Source: Martinezella calliandrae
GTDB lineage: Bacteria; Pseudomonadota; Alphaproteobacteria; Rhizobiales; Rhizobiaceae
Reading direction: 5' to 3'
Assembly: GCF_030272695.1 (NCBI RefSeq)
Contig: NZ_JARFYN010000044.1
Coordinates: forward strand, 1-57,676
DNA: 57,676 bases
Numbering within the stretch: position 1 is the stretch's first letter; each line of letters opens with the position of its first letter. The notes under the pieces are model-generated. The model had not been told where the DNA came from and did not search any database. It saw only the letters and a list, made by a program, of their open reading frames with translations. Below are positions 41,817 to 50,446 of the stretch, piece after piece. A program made the translations under genes and the position numbers.

Positions 41817-42362
41817 CTATTGCGAGCACATTGCGAGCGCGACTTGAGACCGAAGCCGGTGGATTTCGCGATCCTTCTCGGCAGATGCGCGCCGCAACTG
41901 GTCAAAGCTGCCGTCGCTCGCCCGCGAAATCTCCCAGAACGTTACGTTGAAGATGACCGGAATTGTGGAGGCCTTATCGCGGGCGCGTAATTGCTTTTGC
42001 CGCAACGGATCCTCCGCTGTCGCACGTCCCCAGACTTTGAGCGTGCAGTCGCCGCCGACAACAATGCGCGCAACGGCTTCAATGGCAGCGCCCGACCGGC
42101 CGGCAGCGTGGAAAAACGCGTCCGCTCCGACGTGAAGCCGCAATGCGGTAGCATCGATGACATGCGGCAGCATGGCGACGCCAGTCTCGGCCTCGAAGAC
42201 AATACCAGGACGGACACGAGAGAAATCGATAGGGAGTTCACGCTGGGACTGAATAAGGTGCGCGACGCTTGGTGTAATCACTTGCCCCCAGACAGCCGCA
42301 CCTTCTGCGAAGTGATGGATGATGGAGTGGCCCATGCTGGGACATACGATGGAATGCAGCAT
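41817..42362 (-). CDS. Unrecognised protein under a SigF-type promoter
   Basis: The start is ATG at 42362 (or TTG at 42368); AAGGA lies 9 bases before the ATG. The 181-residue product has MLHSIVCPSMGHSIIHHFAE, FSRVRPGIVFEAETGVAMLP, a DGDCTLKVWG-like segment (VGGDCTLKVWGRATAEDP) and an acidic/basic coiled-coil-like end (RRASAEKDREIHRLRSQVAL). I do not recognise the family. No membrane segment and no clear signal peptide are present. The SigF-type promoter at 42442-42467 and the YHS gene just downstream suggest a role in the same response. Confidence 0.6.
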   Translation of the reverse strand: MLHSIVCPSMGHSIIHHFAEGAAVWGQVITPSVAHLIQSQRELPIDFSRVRPGIVFEAETGVAMLPHVIDATALRLHVGADAFFHAAGRSGAAIEAVARIVVGGDCTLKVWGRATAEDPLRQKQLRARDKASTIPVIFNVTFWEISRASDGSFDQLRRASAEKDREIHRLRSQVALAMCSQ

Positions 42363-42441
42363 GATCAAGTTTCCTTTGTAACGGTTGGACCGAACGTCTG
42401 GGTCGAACTTCGCCGAGGCTGAACACCTTGCTGTCCATTAG

Positions 42442-42467
42442 TTCGCAAGAAGCCGCCCGGTTGTTAC
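42442..42467 (-). promoter_or_regulatory. SigF-type promoter of the unrecognised gene
   Basis: Minus strand: TGTAACA, with GTAACA at 42467-42462, 16 bases, CGAA at 42445-42442. Transcription would begin near 42435, about 70 bases before the ATG at 42362. Confidence 0.78.
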
Positions 42468-42498
42468 AAGGAGCTTCAGCTAATTTTCGGGAAAAGAA

Positions 42499-43308
42499 TC
42501 ACCGCGGAAAGCCAACAGCCGTCAGAGCGGCATCAAGCATATCGGCTCGGGCCTCGTGGCCACCATCATGGATGCACATGATGCTGTCACCGCGGATGCA
42601 GCCGGGAACATCATCACATTCGACGCCGTCGAGCGTGATCGTCTTCGCAGCCTTTACATCGCATTTTGCGCGCGAACGCAAAATAGCCATGCTGTCGTAG
42701 GCGTTCCCCTGATGAAAGTTTGCGCCGATCGCGCGGCCGGCGAGCGGAAAGGTCTGATCGGCGGTACCGTGAAAATGGATAATCCGCGGAACATCCGCAA
42801 CACAATCTTCGGCCTTTGGAAGCGGGTCCCAGAAGACGCCAGAGAAGGTGATCATGGCGACTGCTTTTTCCCCCTGTTGGCAAGCCGTATACCAGGCCAT
42901 CGAGGCGCCGATGGAAAACCCTCCGATGACTGTTCTATCATGCGTGAAACCATAGCGTTGTCGTAGATCATCGAGGACATCGGCGACAAAGGTCTTTTCG
43001 TCTCGTCCGGGGCGGGCGCTGTGTGGGAACGACCAACTGCCATCGATCCCGTCGACAGCGACATAGGCGAGGTGATGCGAGAGTGTCATATCGACAAGCG
43101 GACGTTGCTGCATCTGCAGCTCCGCCGAACTTTTGTAACCGTGAAAGTACACATATATGCCCTTCACATTACCATCCTTGGGCAACTCGATTCGATAGTT
43201 TCCGCCTGGTACCTGGCATGCAACATTGCCGCCACAAGAAACACCGGCAACGGTTACGGACGGCATGGCGAGGAGAAGTAGAACAACGGTAAAAAGACGC
43301 GATAGCAT
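42499..43308 (-). CDS. Exported polyhydroxybutyrate-depolymerase/LpqC-like esterase
   Basis: The 269-residue protein has a signal peptide (about 1-21, ending SVTVA), then GIYVYFHGYKSSA (oxyanion region), VIGGFSIGASMAWYTACQQG (nucleophile Ser in GFSIG), IIHFHGTADQTFPL (catalytic Asp) and a late HDGGHEA (catalytic His). This is the LpqC/feruloyl-esterase-like group of alpha/beta hydrolases. Six or more Cys suggest disulfides, fitting an exported enzyme. The SigF-type site in the gap belongs to the next gene, not this one. Confidence 0.85.
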   Translation of the reverse strand: MLSRLFTVVLLLLAMPSVTVAGVSCGGNVACQVPGGNYRIELPKDGNVKGIYVYFHGYKSSAELQMQQRPLVDMTLSHHLAYVAVDGIDGSWSFPHSARPGRDEKTFVADVLDDLRQRYGFTHDRTVIGGFSIGASMAWYTACQQGEKAVAMITFSGVFWDPLPKAEDCVADVPRIIHFHGTADQTFPLAGRAIGANFHQGNAYDSMAILRSRAKCDVKAAKTITLDGVECDDVPGCIRGDSIMCIHDGGHEARADMLDAALTAVGFPR

Positions 43309-43707
43309 GGGCGGACCTCTGTTGATCGATCAGCCAGCTAACGCACCGCGTCACTCAGAGCAATTTCCTGCCTCATCAAATTGGCGAGAGGAGAGGATGA
43401 CTACGATCAAGAAAACGGGAACGACCGTTCGGTGCCGCCTTTGATTCCGACCCGATCGCGAACACGCTGAGGTTACGCAGTTCCTCGAGGAGGCCTTAGA
43501 TGCCGGCGCGACGCTGGTCCGCTTCCGCTATGCGATATAAGGGAGAAATTTCGCCTGAATTTCCCATAGTCGCATGCGCAAGGTACTCGATCTCTCCTCT
43601 GATCTGACCATGCGCGTGCATATGGCTACATTGCGCAAGACGCTGCTCAAATCCATTAAAACAACGTAACAACCCTCTCGGTGAAGCGGAGAAATGTGTC
43701 AATCATA
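43309..43707. other. 399-bp region without a clear gene
   Basis: No convincing ORF. A short plus-strand frame (EHAEVTQFLEEALDAGATLV, then RFRYAI and stop near 43541) looks like the end of a lost protein, but no family is recognised. A GTAACA at about 43668 is not followed by a matching second box. Confidence 0.4.
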
Positions 43708-44619
43708 TCACCTCGCCTGCAGCCTGGGATCTGCGTCAAATTCCGAAGCAAAGAAATCGATTGCCGCGCGCACCTTATGCGGCAAGTACCGGCGGGAAGG
43801 ATAGACCGCACTTATCGGCAAAGGTGAAGTTTCGAACCCTCGGAGAAGAACCCGAAGTTGACCATTCTCGATTTCTCCTTCGACGAAATGCCATGTGGGG
43901 ACTTGCCCTACCCCTAAGCCCTGAAGAACTGCTTCGCGAACCGCCTCTGTTGTGTTGACATATATCGGACCGCCCGCGGTGATTGAGAACGGTCCATCTG
44001 GACCGATGAAGCTCCATTTCGGCCCTGTCGTGTTTCGGTTATAAACGATGCAGTCGTGATCTAGCAAATCTACCGGGTGCTGCGGTATTTGACGACCCGC
44101 AAGGTACTCTGGAGTGGCGACCACAGAAAATTGCGAGCTTCCGATCTTCCGGGCAACCAAGGAGGCGTCGCCGACTTCGCCGATGCGGATAGCCAGATGG
44201 ATGCCTTCCTCGACCAAGTCGGAATACCTGTCTTCCATCATTAACGTTATCTGCACATGCGGAAAAAGTGTACGAAACCGCGGCAGCCGCGGGATCACGT
44301 GCAGACGGCCGAAGACCCCGGAGCACGCTAACTTCAACATCCCGGTTGGGGTTCCTTTTCGACGTCCGACGGCGCTCTCAGCCTCCGCGGCAGCCTCAAG
44401 CGTGCGGCGAGCATATTCGTAGAAGACGCGTCCGTCGTCGGTGAGGGCGAGGGCCCTTGTTGTACGTTGAAACAAAAGGCAGCCCAGATGATCTTCGAGG
44501 ACCGCAATATGACGAGAAATCGTCGGCTGCGATGTGTTGTACTCGCGCGCTACGGAGGTAAAAGAGCCGGTCTCAACGACGCGAACGAAGGTGCGGTAGT
44601 GTGTGAGCGTATCGGACAT
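43708..44619 (-). CDS. LysR-family transcriptional regulator
   Basis: The 303-residue protein has a LysR helix-turn-helix at residues 3-62 (YRTFVRVVETGSFTSVAREY, then NTSQPTISRHIAVLEDHLGC LLFQRTTR in two runs) and a periplasmic-binding-like effector domain. It belongs to the PecT/AaeR-like group (LALTDDGRVFYEYARR, GLGVGQVPTWHFVEGEI). It is divergent from the AhpD-like gene (118-bp gap) and probably controls it. Confidence 0.9.
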   Translation of the reverse strand: MSDTLTHYRTFVRVVETGSFTSVAREYNTSQPTISRHIAVLEDHLGCLLFQRTTRALALTDDGRVFYEYARRTLEAAAEAESAVGRRKGTPTGMLKLACSGVFGRLHVIPRLPRFRTLFPHVQITLMMEDRYSDLVEEGIHLAIRIGEVGDASLVARKIGSSQFSVVATPEYLAGRQIPQHPVDLLDHDCIVYNRNTTGPKWSFIGPDGPFSITAGGPIYVNTTEAVREAVLQGLGVGQVPTWHFVEGEIENGQLRVLLRGFETSPLPISAVYPSRRYLPHKVRAAIDFFASEFDADPRLQAR

Positions 44620-44737
44620 CCATTCAGTTTGCGTATGAATGAGATAAGATCAAGGCCTGTTATCGCGTGCTCGTAAATGTGGCAAGGCTTCTTCCAGCGA
44701 CGACTGTCGACACTCGACGATATAACGGAGAAGCCCG

Positions 44738-45295
44738 ATGAACCACATCAATGTCCCAACGCGCGACGAAGTCTCGCCCGCCAACCAGCAGCTCTTCGAC
44801 CAGCTTAAAAGTGAACTCGGGGTGGTACCGAACCTCTATGCCACACTTGCCCATTCCGAGAATGCCCTCGGGACTTATCTGGCACTTCAAAACGCCAGAT
44901 CGAGCATCCCCGGAAAAGCGCGCGAAGTCGTCAATCTAGTCGTCAGTCAAGTCAACGAGTGCGACTACTGCCTCGCAGCTCACACAGTTATTGCCGGAAT
45001 GAACGGCTTCACTCCTAGTCAAATCCTTGAGATCCGCAAGGGACAAGCCTCCTTCGATCCGAAGCTGGACGCGCTGGCGAGACTCGCGCGAGATATCGCC
45101 ATCAGACGTGGGCACGCAGATCCTGCGCTTGTTGATGCATTTCTGAGCGCCGGCTGGACGAAAGAAAATCTCGTCGACGCCATCGTTACGATCGGTGACA
45201 AGACGGTTACCAACTACCTCCACGCCACAACAAACGTGCCTATCGACTTCCCTATGGCTCCTGCCCTTTCGTCGGAATCGATCACAGACTCGTAA
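44738..45295 (+). CDS. Carboxymuconolactone-decarboxylase/AhpD-family peroxidase-like protein
   Basis: The 185-residue protein has the AhpD core VVNLVVSQVNECDYCLAAHT (CxxC with a following His), preceded by SSIPGKAREVVNLV. Such proteins act as alkylhydroperoxidase-like or thiol-dependent reductases. RBS GGAG lies 10 bases before the ATG. The divergent LysR regulator suggests induction by a small molecule or oxidant. Not preceded by a SigF-type box. Confidence 0.88.
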   Translation: MNHINVPTRDEVSPANQQLFDQLKSELGVVPNLYATLAHSENALGTYLALQNARSSIPGKAREVVNLVVSQVNECDYCLAAHTVIAGMNGFTPSQILEIRKGQASFDPKLDALARLARDIAIRRGHADPALVDAFLSAGWTKENLVDAIVTIGDKTVTNYLHATTNVPIDFPMAPALSSESITDS

Positions 45296-45626
45296 GCGGG
45301 AAGCGTCGCAACTTTTGGTTCAAAAATCAAAATGACAGCCAGCTCCGCCAGCTGTCACCGCCAAGCGGCGTCCCGGCCAGTTCGGCAAACTTGGCACCCG
45401 ACAACCGAGAAATCGCGTAAATCGCCGGTTTGATAACCAGCTAGGGGACGTCACAGTGTACTCGGCAAAACCAGCTCGGTAGCAAACGAGCGGCCCCAGC
45501 ATCGGGACCCGAGACTGGAAACCATCGGTTAACCACCCGCTCCTACCCTCATATCCGGTGAGTCCACTGTGGAACCGCGTCGTCGCTCGGGTCGGCGATG
45601 GCGCTCAACATGCGAAGGACACTTGG
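45296..45626. other. 331-bp region without a clear gene
   Basis: Nothing I can support as a gene or RNA. ORFs on both strands here look random. The segment CCAGCTCCGCCAGCTGTCACC contains short repeats, but no clear hairpin or operator was recognised. Confidence 0.4.
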
Positions 45627-45893
45627 ATGGTTGACGATATCGCGAGAAGTTCAAGCTCTGCTGAAGAGCAGATGTCAGACGACCACTATTGCGAATATCC
45701 CGGATGTGTGAAGCTGGGCAGGCTCCGTTACGACGTCGAAGAGGCAACCCAATGGTTCTGTTTTGCACACAAATGGGACGACTACCGGCACGGCAAAGCC
45801 CGACGCTCGTACTTCGACGACGAGGCCCTGGGAATAGATGCCATCATGATCGAACCGCCGGCCGCTGTCCGCATAGCACGGCGATCGCCTTAA
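45627..45893 (+). CDS. Small protein with Cys/His zinc-finger-like pattern
   Basis: The ORF reads MSDDHYCEYPGCVKLGRLRY (from 45672), then WFCFAHKWDDYRHG. The C-x4-C and C-x2-H spacing could hold a zinc ion. A longer start at 45627 is possible. The C-terminal part (FDDEALGIDAIMIEPPAAVR) is acidic. I know no family. It is convergent to the next gene with a likely terminator between them. Confidence 0.5.
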   Translation: MVDDIARSSSSAEEQMSDDHYCEYPGCVKLGRLRYDVEEATQWFCFAHKWDDYRHGKARRSYFDDEALGIDAIMIEPPAAVRIARRSP

Positions 45894-45901
45894 AGACGAC
45901 G

Positions 45902-45927
45902 AAAGGGAGCAGCCCTGCTGCCCCCTT
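45902..45927. terminator. Imperfect hairpin between convergent genes
   Basis: AAGGGAGCAG and CTGCTGCCCCCTT pair with a small bulge in the 44-bp gap between two convergent small genes. It fits a bidirectional terminator; there is no long U-run. Confidence 0.4.
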
Positions 45928-45937
45928 CGCGGTTCAA

Positions 45938-46225
45938 TTAGTGGATCGCAAGGCTTGTCGCCGGATAGGGATGCCTCAGACGGAATTGCGATATCAACGT
46001 CATCGCCTGTTGCAGCAGTATATTCGCAGCTTCAATTTCGTCAGTGGCCAGGTCGTCGACAGAGCCGCTGATAGCCAAAGCGAGATTGCGGGAGTTCTCG
46101 GCGTAAGTACCCTGCCCTTCCAATGAAGCTTCCTTGGAGGTTTCTTCCAGCGTATCTACAACCGCCGACAATATTTCTTGCCGTTCCTCGATCGTCATTT
46201 CGTCAATAGATTTGAATGCAACCAT
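45938..46225 (-). CDS. Small acidic helical protein
   Basis: The start at 46225 has AGGAG 6 bases upstream. It encodes 95 residues (MVAFKSIDEMTIEERQEILS, then AVVDTLEETSKEASLEGQGT and IEAANILLQQAMTLISQF), likely all alpha-helical. It may be a response-associated or adaptor protein; no family recognised. Confidence 0.6.
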   Translation of the reverse strand: MVAFKSIDEMTIEERQEILSAVVDTLEETSKEASLEGQGTYAENSRNLALAISGSVDDLATDEIEAANILLQQAMTLISQFRLRHPYPATSLAIH

Positions 46226-46501
46226 AATTCATCTCCTCACGGGGAGAGAAACCCTTGTTTCCCGTTATCAACTATTTGGCAATGACTGCCTTCGACTACA
46301 ACGGCCGTCCAATGCAATTAACGCATGGCACCCATCTGCTTTGCTCAATACGGGCGCCTGCTGGCAAAAAGGGCCCGACGGGCCATCAGGGCCTGACAAA
46401 CCCAGCCAAATGATCGAATGACGGGTTGAGATAAGATCCGGCAATGGCTATCTGGTGCGATCTGAAGCGACCCCTCTTTGAGCAACAAGGTACGTGCCGG
46501 C

Positions 46502-47482
46502 ATGATCCCAGATTTCCTCGTTACCCATTCCGGTGGCTTCCATGCCGACGAGTTGCTCTCCAGCGTTATTTTGACCCGGCTTTTCCCAAAGGCTCGTCTG
46601 ATCCGCAGCAGGGAGCCGGAATGGATCACGCCCGGCATTGACCGCATCATCTACGATGTGGGTGGTGCATATGACGCCGCAGCGCGGATTTTCGATCACC
46701 ATCAGCGCGGCGCGCCGTTGCGGGAGGATGGCCAGCCGTACAGTTCGTTCGGCTTGATCTGGAAGCATTTCGGCCGTGATTATCTTGAAGCCTCGGGGCT
46801 TCAAACGACTGACGTCGAGGCGGTACATGCCTCTTTCGATGCAAGCTTCGTCCTGCCGGTCGATCTCGTGGACAATGGCGTGCTTAGCCCCTCTGTTGCC
46901 GGGCCGCTGGCTGGGTTCACCTTGCCTGCTCTGCTGGAAACACTAAAACCGGTTTTTGACGACGTCGATCCCCAGGCAGAGGACCGTGGTTTCCAAAACG
47001 CTCTTGCGATCGCCCGCAGTTTCGTCGAGGCCAAGATTGCCCAAAGCGCTGCAAAATTGCGAGCCGAGGCGCTTGTGCGGCAGGCAATCGAAGACGCAGG
47101 CCAAGGGCGAATTCTTGAACTCCCGATGGGAATGCCCTTTCGCCCTGCCATCGTGAAGGCAGGCGCCGATCATCTGCTGTTTGTCGTTCATCCGCGCGCA
47201 ACGGATTGGTGCCTAACCGGCATTCGCCGCGCAGATGATGTGTTTGAGCTACGGGCGGATCTGCCTGCGGCCTGGGCGGGCCTGACCAATGGTGATCTGG
47301 AGGCGGCTTGCGGCATCGAAGGAGCGAGCTTTTGCCATAATGGCCGTTTCATCGCCGCCGCCAAGACCCGAAAGGCCGCTCTCGCCATGGCTGAGCTGGC
47401 GGTAAAGGAGGCTATGTCCACCGGGTTGAAATCAGTCGTCAACGCCAGCTTGTCTTCGCGCGCAAATACCCCCGCCGGCTAA
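46502..47482 (+). CDS. MYG1 family (UPF0160) DHH-like hydrolase
   Basis: The 326-residue protein has the MYG1 marks: FLVTHSGGFHADELLSSVIL (metal-binding H and D), IIYDVGGAYD and RIFDHHQRGAP (DHH motif), then LPVDLVDNGV. MYG1 proteins are related to DHH phosphoesterases and act as 3'-5' RNA exonucleases in eukaryotes; the bacterial role is not settled. The start at 46502 is used, although a TTG at 46478 is possible. It stands alone. Confidence 0.88.
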   Translation: MIPDFLVTHSGGFHADELLSSVILTRLFPKARLIRSREPEWITPGIDRIIYDVGGAYDAAARIFDHHQRGAPLREDGQPYSSFGLIWKHFGRDYLEASGLQTTDVEAVHASFDASFVLPVDLVDNGVLSPSVAGPLAGFTLPALLETLKPVFDDVDPQAEDRGFQNALAIARSFVEAKIAQSAAKLRAEALVRQAIEDAGQGRILELPMGMPFRPAIVKAGADHLLFVVHPRATDWCLTGIRRADDVFELRADLPAAWAGLTNGDLEAACGIEGASFCHNGRFIAAAKTRKAALAMAELAVKEAMSTGLKSVVNASLSSRANTPAG

Positions 47483-47502
47483 TTCAGGATGTGCCGCCCG
47501 CG

Positions 47503-47676
47503 CTAAACGCCTGCATCATCGTCGAAGATCCAACGATGTGCCGTCTCCTTAAGGTGCAGATTGGGGATGGCTCCCGCTCTTTGCGCATCTCGATAAGCGT
47601 GCCGTGCGACGTCGAACGACGTTACCCACAGGATGGAACTCAAAAGCATCGCAATGATGTAAGCTTTGGCAGTCAT
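47503..47676 (-). CDS. Possible 57-residue membrane-anchored protein
   Basis: From 47676 (GAGGA 10 bases upstream) the ORF reads MTAKAYIIAMLLSSILWVTS, one hydrophobic segment, then FDVARHAYRDAQRAGAIPNL. No family is recognised. It is convergent to the MYG1 gene. Confidence 0.35.
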   Translation of the reverse strand: MTAKAYIIAMLLSSILWVTSFDVARHAYRDAQRAGAIPNLHLKETAHRWIFDDDAGV

Positions 47677-47798
47677 CGAAGCATCGTCCTCGGCAAAATC
47701 CTGCATCCAATATCCAGCGACACTGACACCTGGCTGAACCGAGGGGACCCTTGTCACTGAGGCTTTGGATGGCTTCTAGCAGGTTTTGGGAGGCTTGG

Positions 47799-48488
47799 TT
47801 AAGCCGGCTTGCGCTCAGAGGCGATCAGGCGGGCGAGAATGGCCTCGCGCGCCATGCGTGAGCCGGCGAGACGCCGCCTTGTTCTCGCAATGACATCGGC
47901 TGTCGCCTCTTCAAGCGTGCCGGAATGGAAAGGCGGCTGCGGCGCATATTCCAGCGAGAGCTGAACCGTCTCTGCTTCCTCCTTTCCAAAAAGTGCGGCA
48001 ACGACGGCCAGCCCGAAATCGATGCCAGCCGTCACTCCGCCGGCGGTGATGAGATTGCCGTCCTGAACTATACGGCCGGCAGTCGGAATGGCGCCGAAAT
48101 TTGCCAGGAAATCCTGGGCATTCCAGTGCGTTGTCGCCTTCTTGCCGTTCAAAAGACCGGCGGCGCCAAGGACAAGCGATCCGGTGCAGACAGAGGTAAT
48201 GAAACGTGCCTGAGCCGCCCTTGAACGAATGAAGGACAGCACCGTCTCGTCTTCAAGCAACGCATTGATACCGCCGCCCCCAGGCACACAGATAACATCG
48301 AGCTTTGGGCAGTCGTCGAATGTTACCGTCGGCTGAAGGGCCAGTTTCGTTGCGGAAATGACCGGTTGAGTGTCTTTCCAGATCAGATGGACCTCCGCGC
48401 CCTCCGTCGAGGCGAAGATCTCGTATGGGGCTGTGAGATCGAGTTGCTGAATGCCGGGAAAAACGAGCAGTCCGAAATGGATAGTCAT
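47799..48488 (-). CDS. DJ-1/PfpI-family protein, isonitrile-hydratase-like
   Basis: The 229-residue protein has FGLLVFPGIQQLDLTAPYEI (N-terminal Glu region), DVICVPGGGGINALLED and the nucleophile elbow FITSVCTGSLVLGAAGLLNG (Cys), plus THWNAQDFL. This is the isonitrile hydratase/ThiJ group of glutamine-amidotransferase-like proteins. It is divergent from a GlxA-type regulator sharing the same fold, with an 85-bp gap, and is a likely target of it. Confidence 0.88.
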   Translation of the reverse strand: MTIHFGLLVFPGIQQLDLTAPYEIFASTEGAEVHLIWKDTQPVISATKLALQPTVTFDDCPKLDVICVPGGGGINALLEDETVLSFIRSRAAQARFITSVCTGSLVLGAAGLLNGKKATTHWNAQDFLANFGAIPTAGRIVQDGNLITAGGVTAGIDFGLAVVAALFGKEEAETVQLSLEYAPQPPFHSGTLEEATADVIARTRRRLAGSRMAREAILARLIASERKPA

Positions 48489-48573
48489 GGTGCGTCTCCA
48501 ATGGTTGACTTCGGCAAGCTTACGCGATCATTGTTTGGCGTATTTGCCAAAGTCCCCTCATTTTGAGCCAACC

Positions 48574-49524
48574 ATGCGCCGCGTTGAGATCCTAGCCTTC
48601 GAGAACGCCCAACTGCTTGACATAACCGGTCCGCTGCAGGTCTTTACGAGCGCCAACGAGGCGGCACGCGCGGCCGGTCAGCCGAGGCCCTATGACGCGA
48701 TCGCCGTAGCAACAAGCCGGCAAACGGCAACAACCTCGGGTCTGACGCTTGCCACAGCCTTGCTGCCCGATAACGATGAGACGATCGATACTTTGATTGT
48801 CGCCGGTGGCGTCGGCGTCAACAATGCATGCGAAGATGGAGCTCTTGTCGACTGGATCCGCCGGCGTTCACAGAGCGCGCGGCGCACCGCTTCGGTCTGC
48901 AGCGGCGCCTTTCTTCTCGCCGAAGCCGGACTTTTGGAAGGCCGGCGCGCGGTAACGCATTGGAATAGATGCAAGGAGTTTTCCAAGCGCTTTGCGAATG
49001 TGCGGTTGGAACCCGATCCAATCTTTGTCGAGGATGGCGACATATGGACCTCGGCAGGCGTCACCGCCGGCATCGATCTGGCGCTTGCGCTGGTGGAGGC
49101 GGATCTCGGCCGAAAATTGGCCCTCGCCGTCGCGCGCGAACTCGTCGTCTTCCTGAAGCGGCCGGGCGGCCAGGCTCAGTTCAGCACGATGCTCTCGCTG
49201 CAGGAAAGCGGCGATCGTTTCGACCGGCTTCATGGGTGGATCCTCGATAATCTGCGCAAGGACCTTTCGCTGCCGGCGCTTGCCGAACAGGCCAATATGA
49301 GTGCGCGCAGCTTTTCGCGGCACTATCGCCAGGCAACCGGCCGCACGCCTGCCAGGGCTGTCGAGGATATCCGTGTGGAGGCCGTCCGGCGCCTCCTGGA
49401 AGAAGGCTTTTCGGTTCGCCAGGCGCGCATAAGATCCGGTTTCGGTTCGGACGAGACCATGCGGCGGAGTTTTCTCAAAACATTCGGAACGACCCCGCAG
49501 GCCTTTCGCGATCATTTCGGGTAA
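48574..49524 (+). CDS. GlxA-family AraC-type regulator with DJ-1/PfpI domain
   Basis: Start chosen at 48574 (MRRVEILAFENAQLLDITGP). Residues 1-185 form a DJ-1/PfpI-like domain (TLIVAGGVGVNNACEDGALV, TASVCSGAFLLAEAGLLEGR) and residues about 210-316 an AraC DNA-binding domain (LSLPALAEQANMSARSFSRH, RVEAVRRLLEEGF, RIRSGFGSDETMRRSFLKTF). Such regulators sense small molecules and activate nearby genes. It is divergent from the isonitrile-hydratase-like gene. Confidence 0.9.
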   Translation: MRRVEILAFENAQLLDITGPLQVFTSANEAARAAGQPRPYDAIAVATSRQTATTSGLTLATALLPDNDETIDTLIVAGGVGVNNACEDGALVDWIRRRSQSARRTASVCSGAFLLAEAGLLEGRRAVTHWNRCKEFSKRFANVRLEPDPIFVEDGDIWTSAGVTAGIDLALALVEADLGRKLALAVARELVVFLKRPGGQAQFSTMLSLQESGDRFDRLHGWILDNLRKDLSLPALAEQANMSARSFSRHYRQATGRTPARAVEDIRVEAVRRLLEEGFSVRQARIRSGFGSDETMRRSFLKTFGTTPQAFRDHFG

Positions 49525-49808
49525 AGGAATGGTCGCAAGGACGCGAAGCCGCGTCATTTCGAAAGTTGGCGCAATGCGCTTGTCTAAAGCAAAGGTATCG
49601 GCGCAAAGGAATCGGCGCTGAAGCGCGACCTTTCGAGCATCCCGGATCGCTCTGCCGGAAGACGAGCACGCTGAGGAGATCACATTTCTCGTTCCGCAAA
49701 TCATCCGGCAGCCCAACGTGACTGGACAACTCGTCTCTTTGGGATAATCATCGTTTCGGGCTGAAGTTACATCGAAGGGGACCAACTATCGCCATATAGG
49801 AGGCCGAG

Positions 49809-50246
49809 ATGAAGCAGCATGCACGCGATGACTTGCAGAAAATTGCAAAAGTCGATCAGGACTTCCTTAATCGAGAAATGTCGCGAACCCAACGGCTCGA
49901 ACGTTGGATAGATCTTCTCGAGCGGAGTCCCCGACAGTTTCTTTCCACTTTGCGCGAAACCGAATTTCAGCCTAGTGAGACCAGGGCGGCAATGCGGACG
50001 GACAGTTCCCCAATCTCCGTCGCCTTTGCAGATCCGGTTCTTCGCGCCGCTGGTTTGGAAAACGACAGCTACGGGGAAGCAAAGCGCTTCTTCGAACTCA
50101 CGGATCATGAGCTGCACGGAATTGTCTGCTACTGCCATTTCGGCGAAACGGTCAGTTCTTCCGTAGTCGCACGCTCCATTCGTCCGCTGCTCGCCGGAAG
50201 GCCACCGAGCCTGTTTGCCCGGTTGCGCAGGATGCTGACGCTATAG
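49809..50246 (+). CDS. Hypothetical protein, about 145 residues
   Basis: The start at 49809 has AGGAGG 7 bases upstream, a strong site. The protein is soluble and helical: RDDLQKIAKVDQDFLNREMS, then LERSPRQFLSTLRETEFQPS and DHELHGIVCYCHFGETVSSS. The end (LLAGRPPSLFARLRRMLTL) is basic. I do not recognise a family. Confidence 0.65.
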   Translation: MKQHARDDLQKIAKVDQDFLNREMSRTQRLERWIDLLERSPRQFLSTLRETEFQPSETRAAMRTDSSPISVAFADPVLRAAGLENDSYGEAKRFFELTDHELHGIVCYCHFGETVSSSVVARSIRPLLAGRPPSLFARLRRMLTL

Positions 50247-50446
50247 TCTACCCTAGGCGTTGCCGGCCGAGGCTGCTGGCCTTGCGGCGACGCCTCCAAC
50301 TTGGTTGGATCGCATAACTAGGCTATCGACAGCTAAGTGTTGGCTTGGCAATCCCTGAGAATGCTAATTCTCAAGGGTCGCCTTGGCCGACGCCTGACGA
50401 ATGGACCGATAGGGCGGCACATGCCGGGGGCGGCATGTCGCAAGGT

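Noticed and set aside
42377..42405. GTAACG at 42378 on the plus strand as an eleventh SigF-type promoter
   Set aside because: Sixteen bases downstream the sequence is GGGT, not CG[A/T]A; a CGAA does occur but at 9 and 20 bases.
43661..43690. GTAACA upstream of the LysR gene region
   Set aside because: No second box at 16 bases in the plus direction and no gene follows in that direction.
45320..45502. Minus-strand ORF of 60 residues
   Set aside because: No ribosome-binding site, no recognisable pattern; probably chance.
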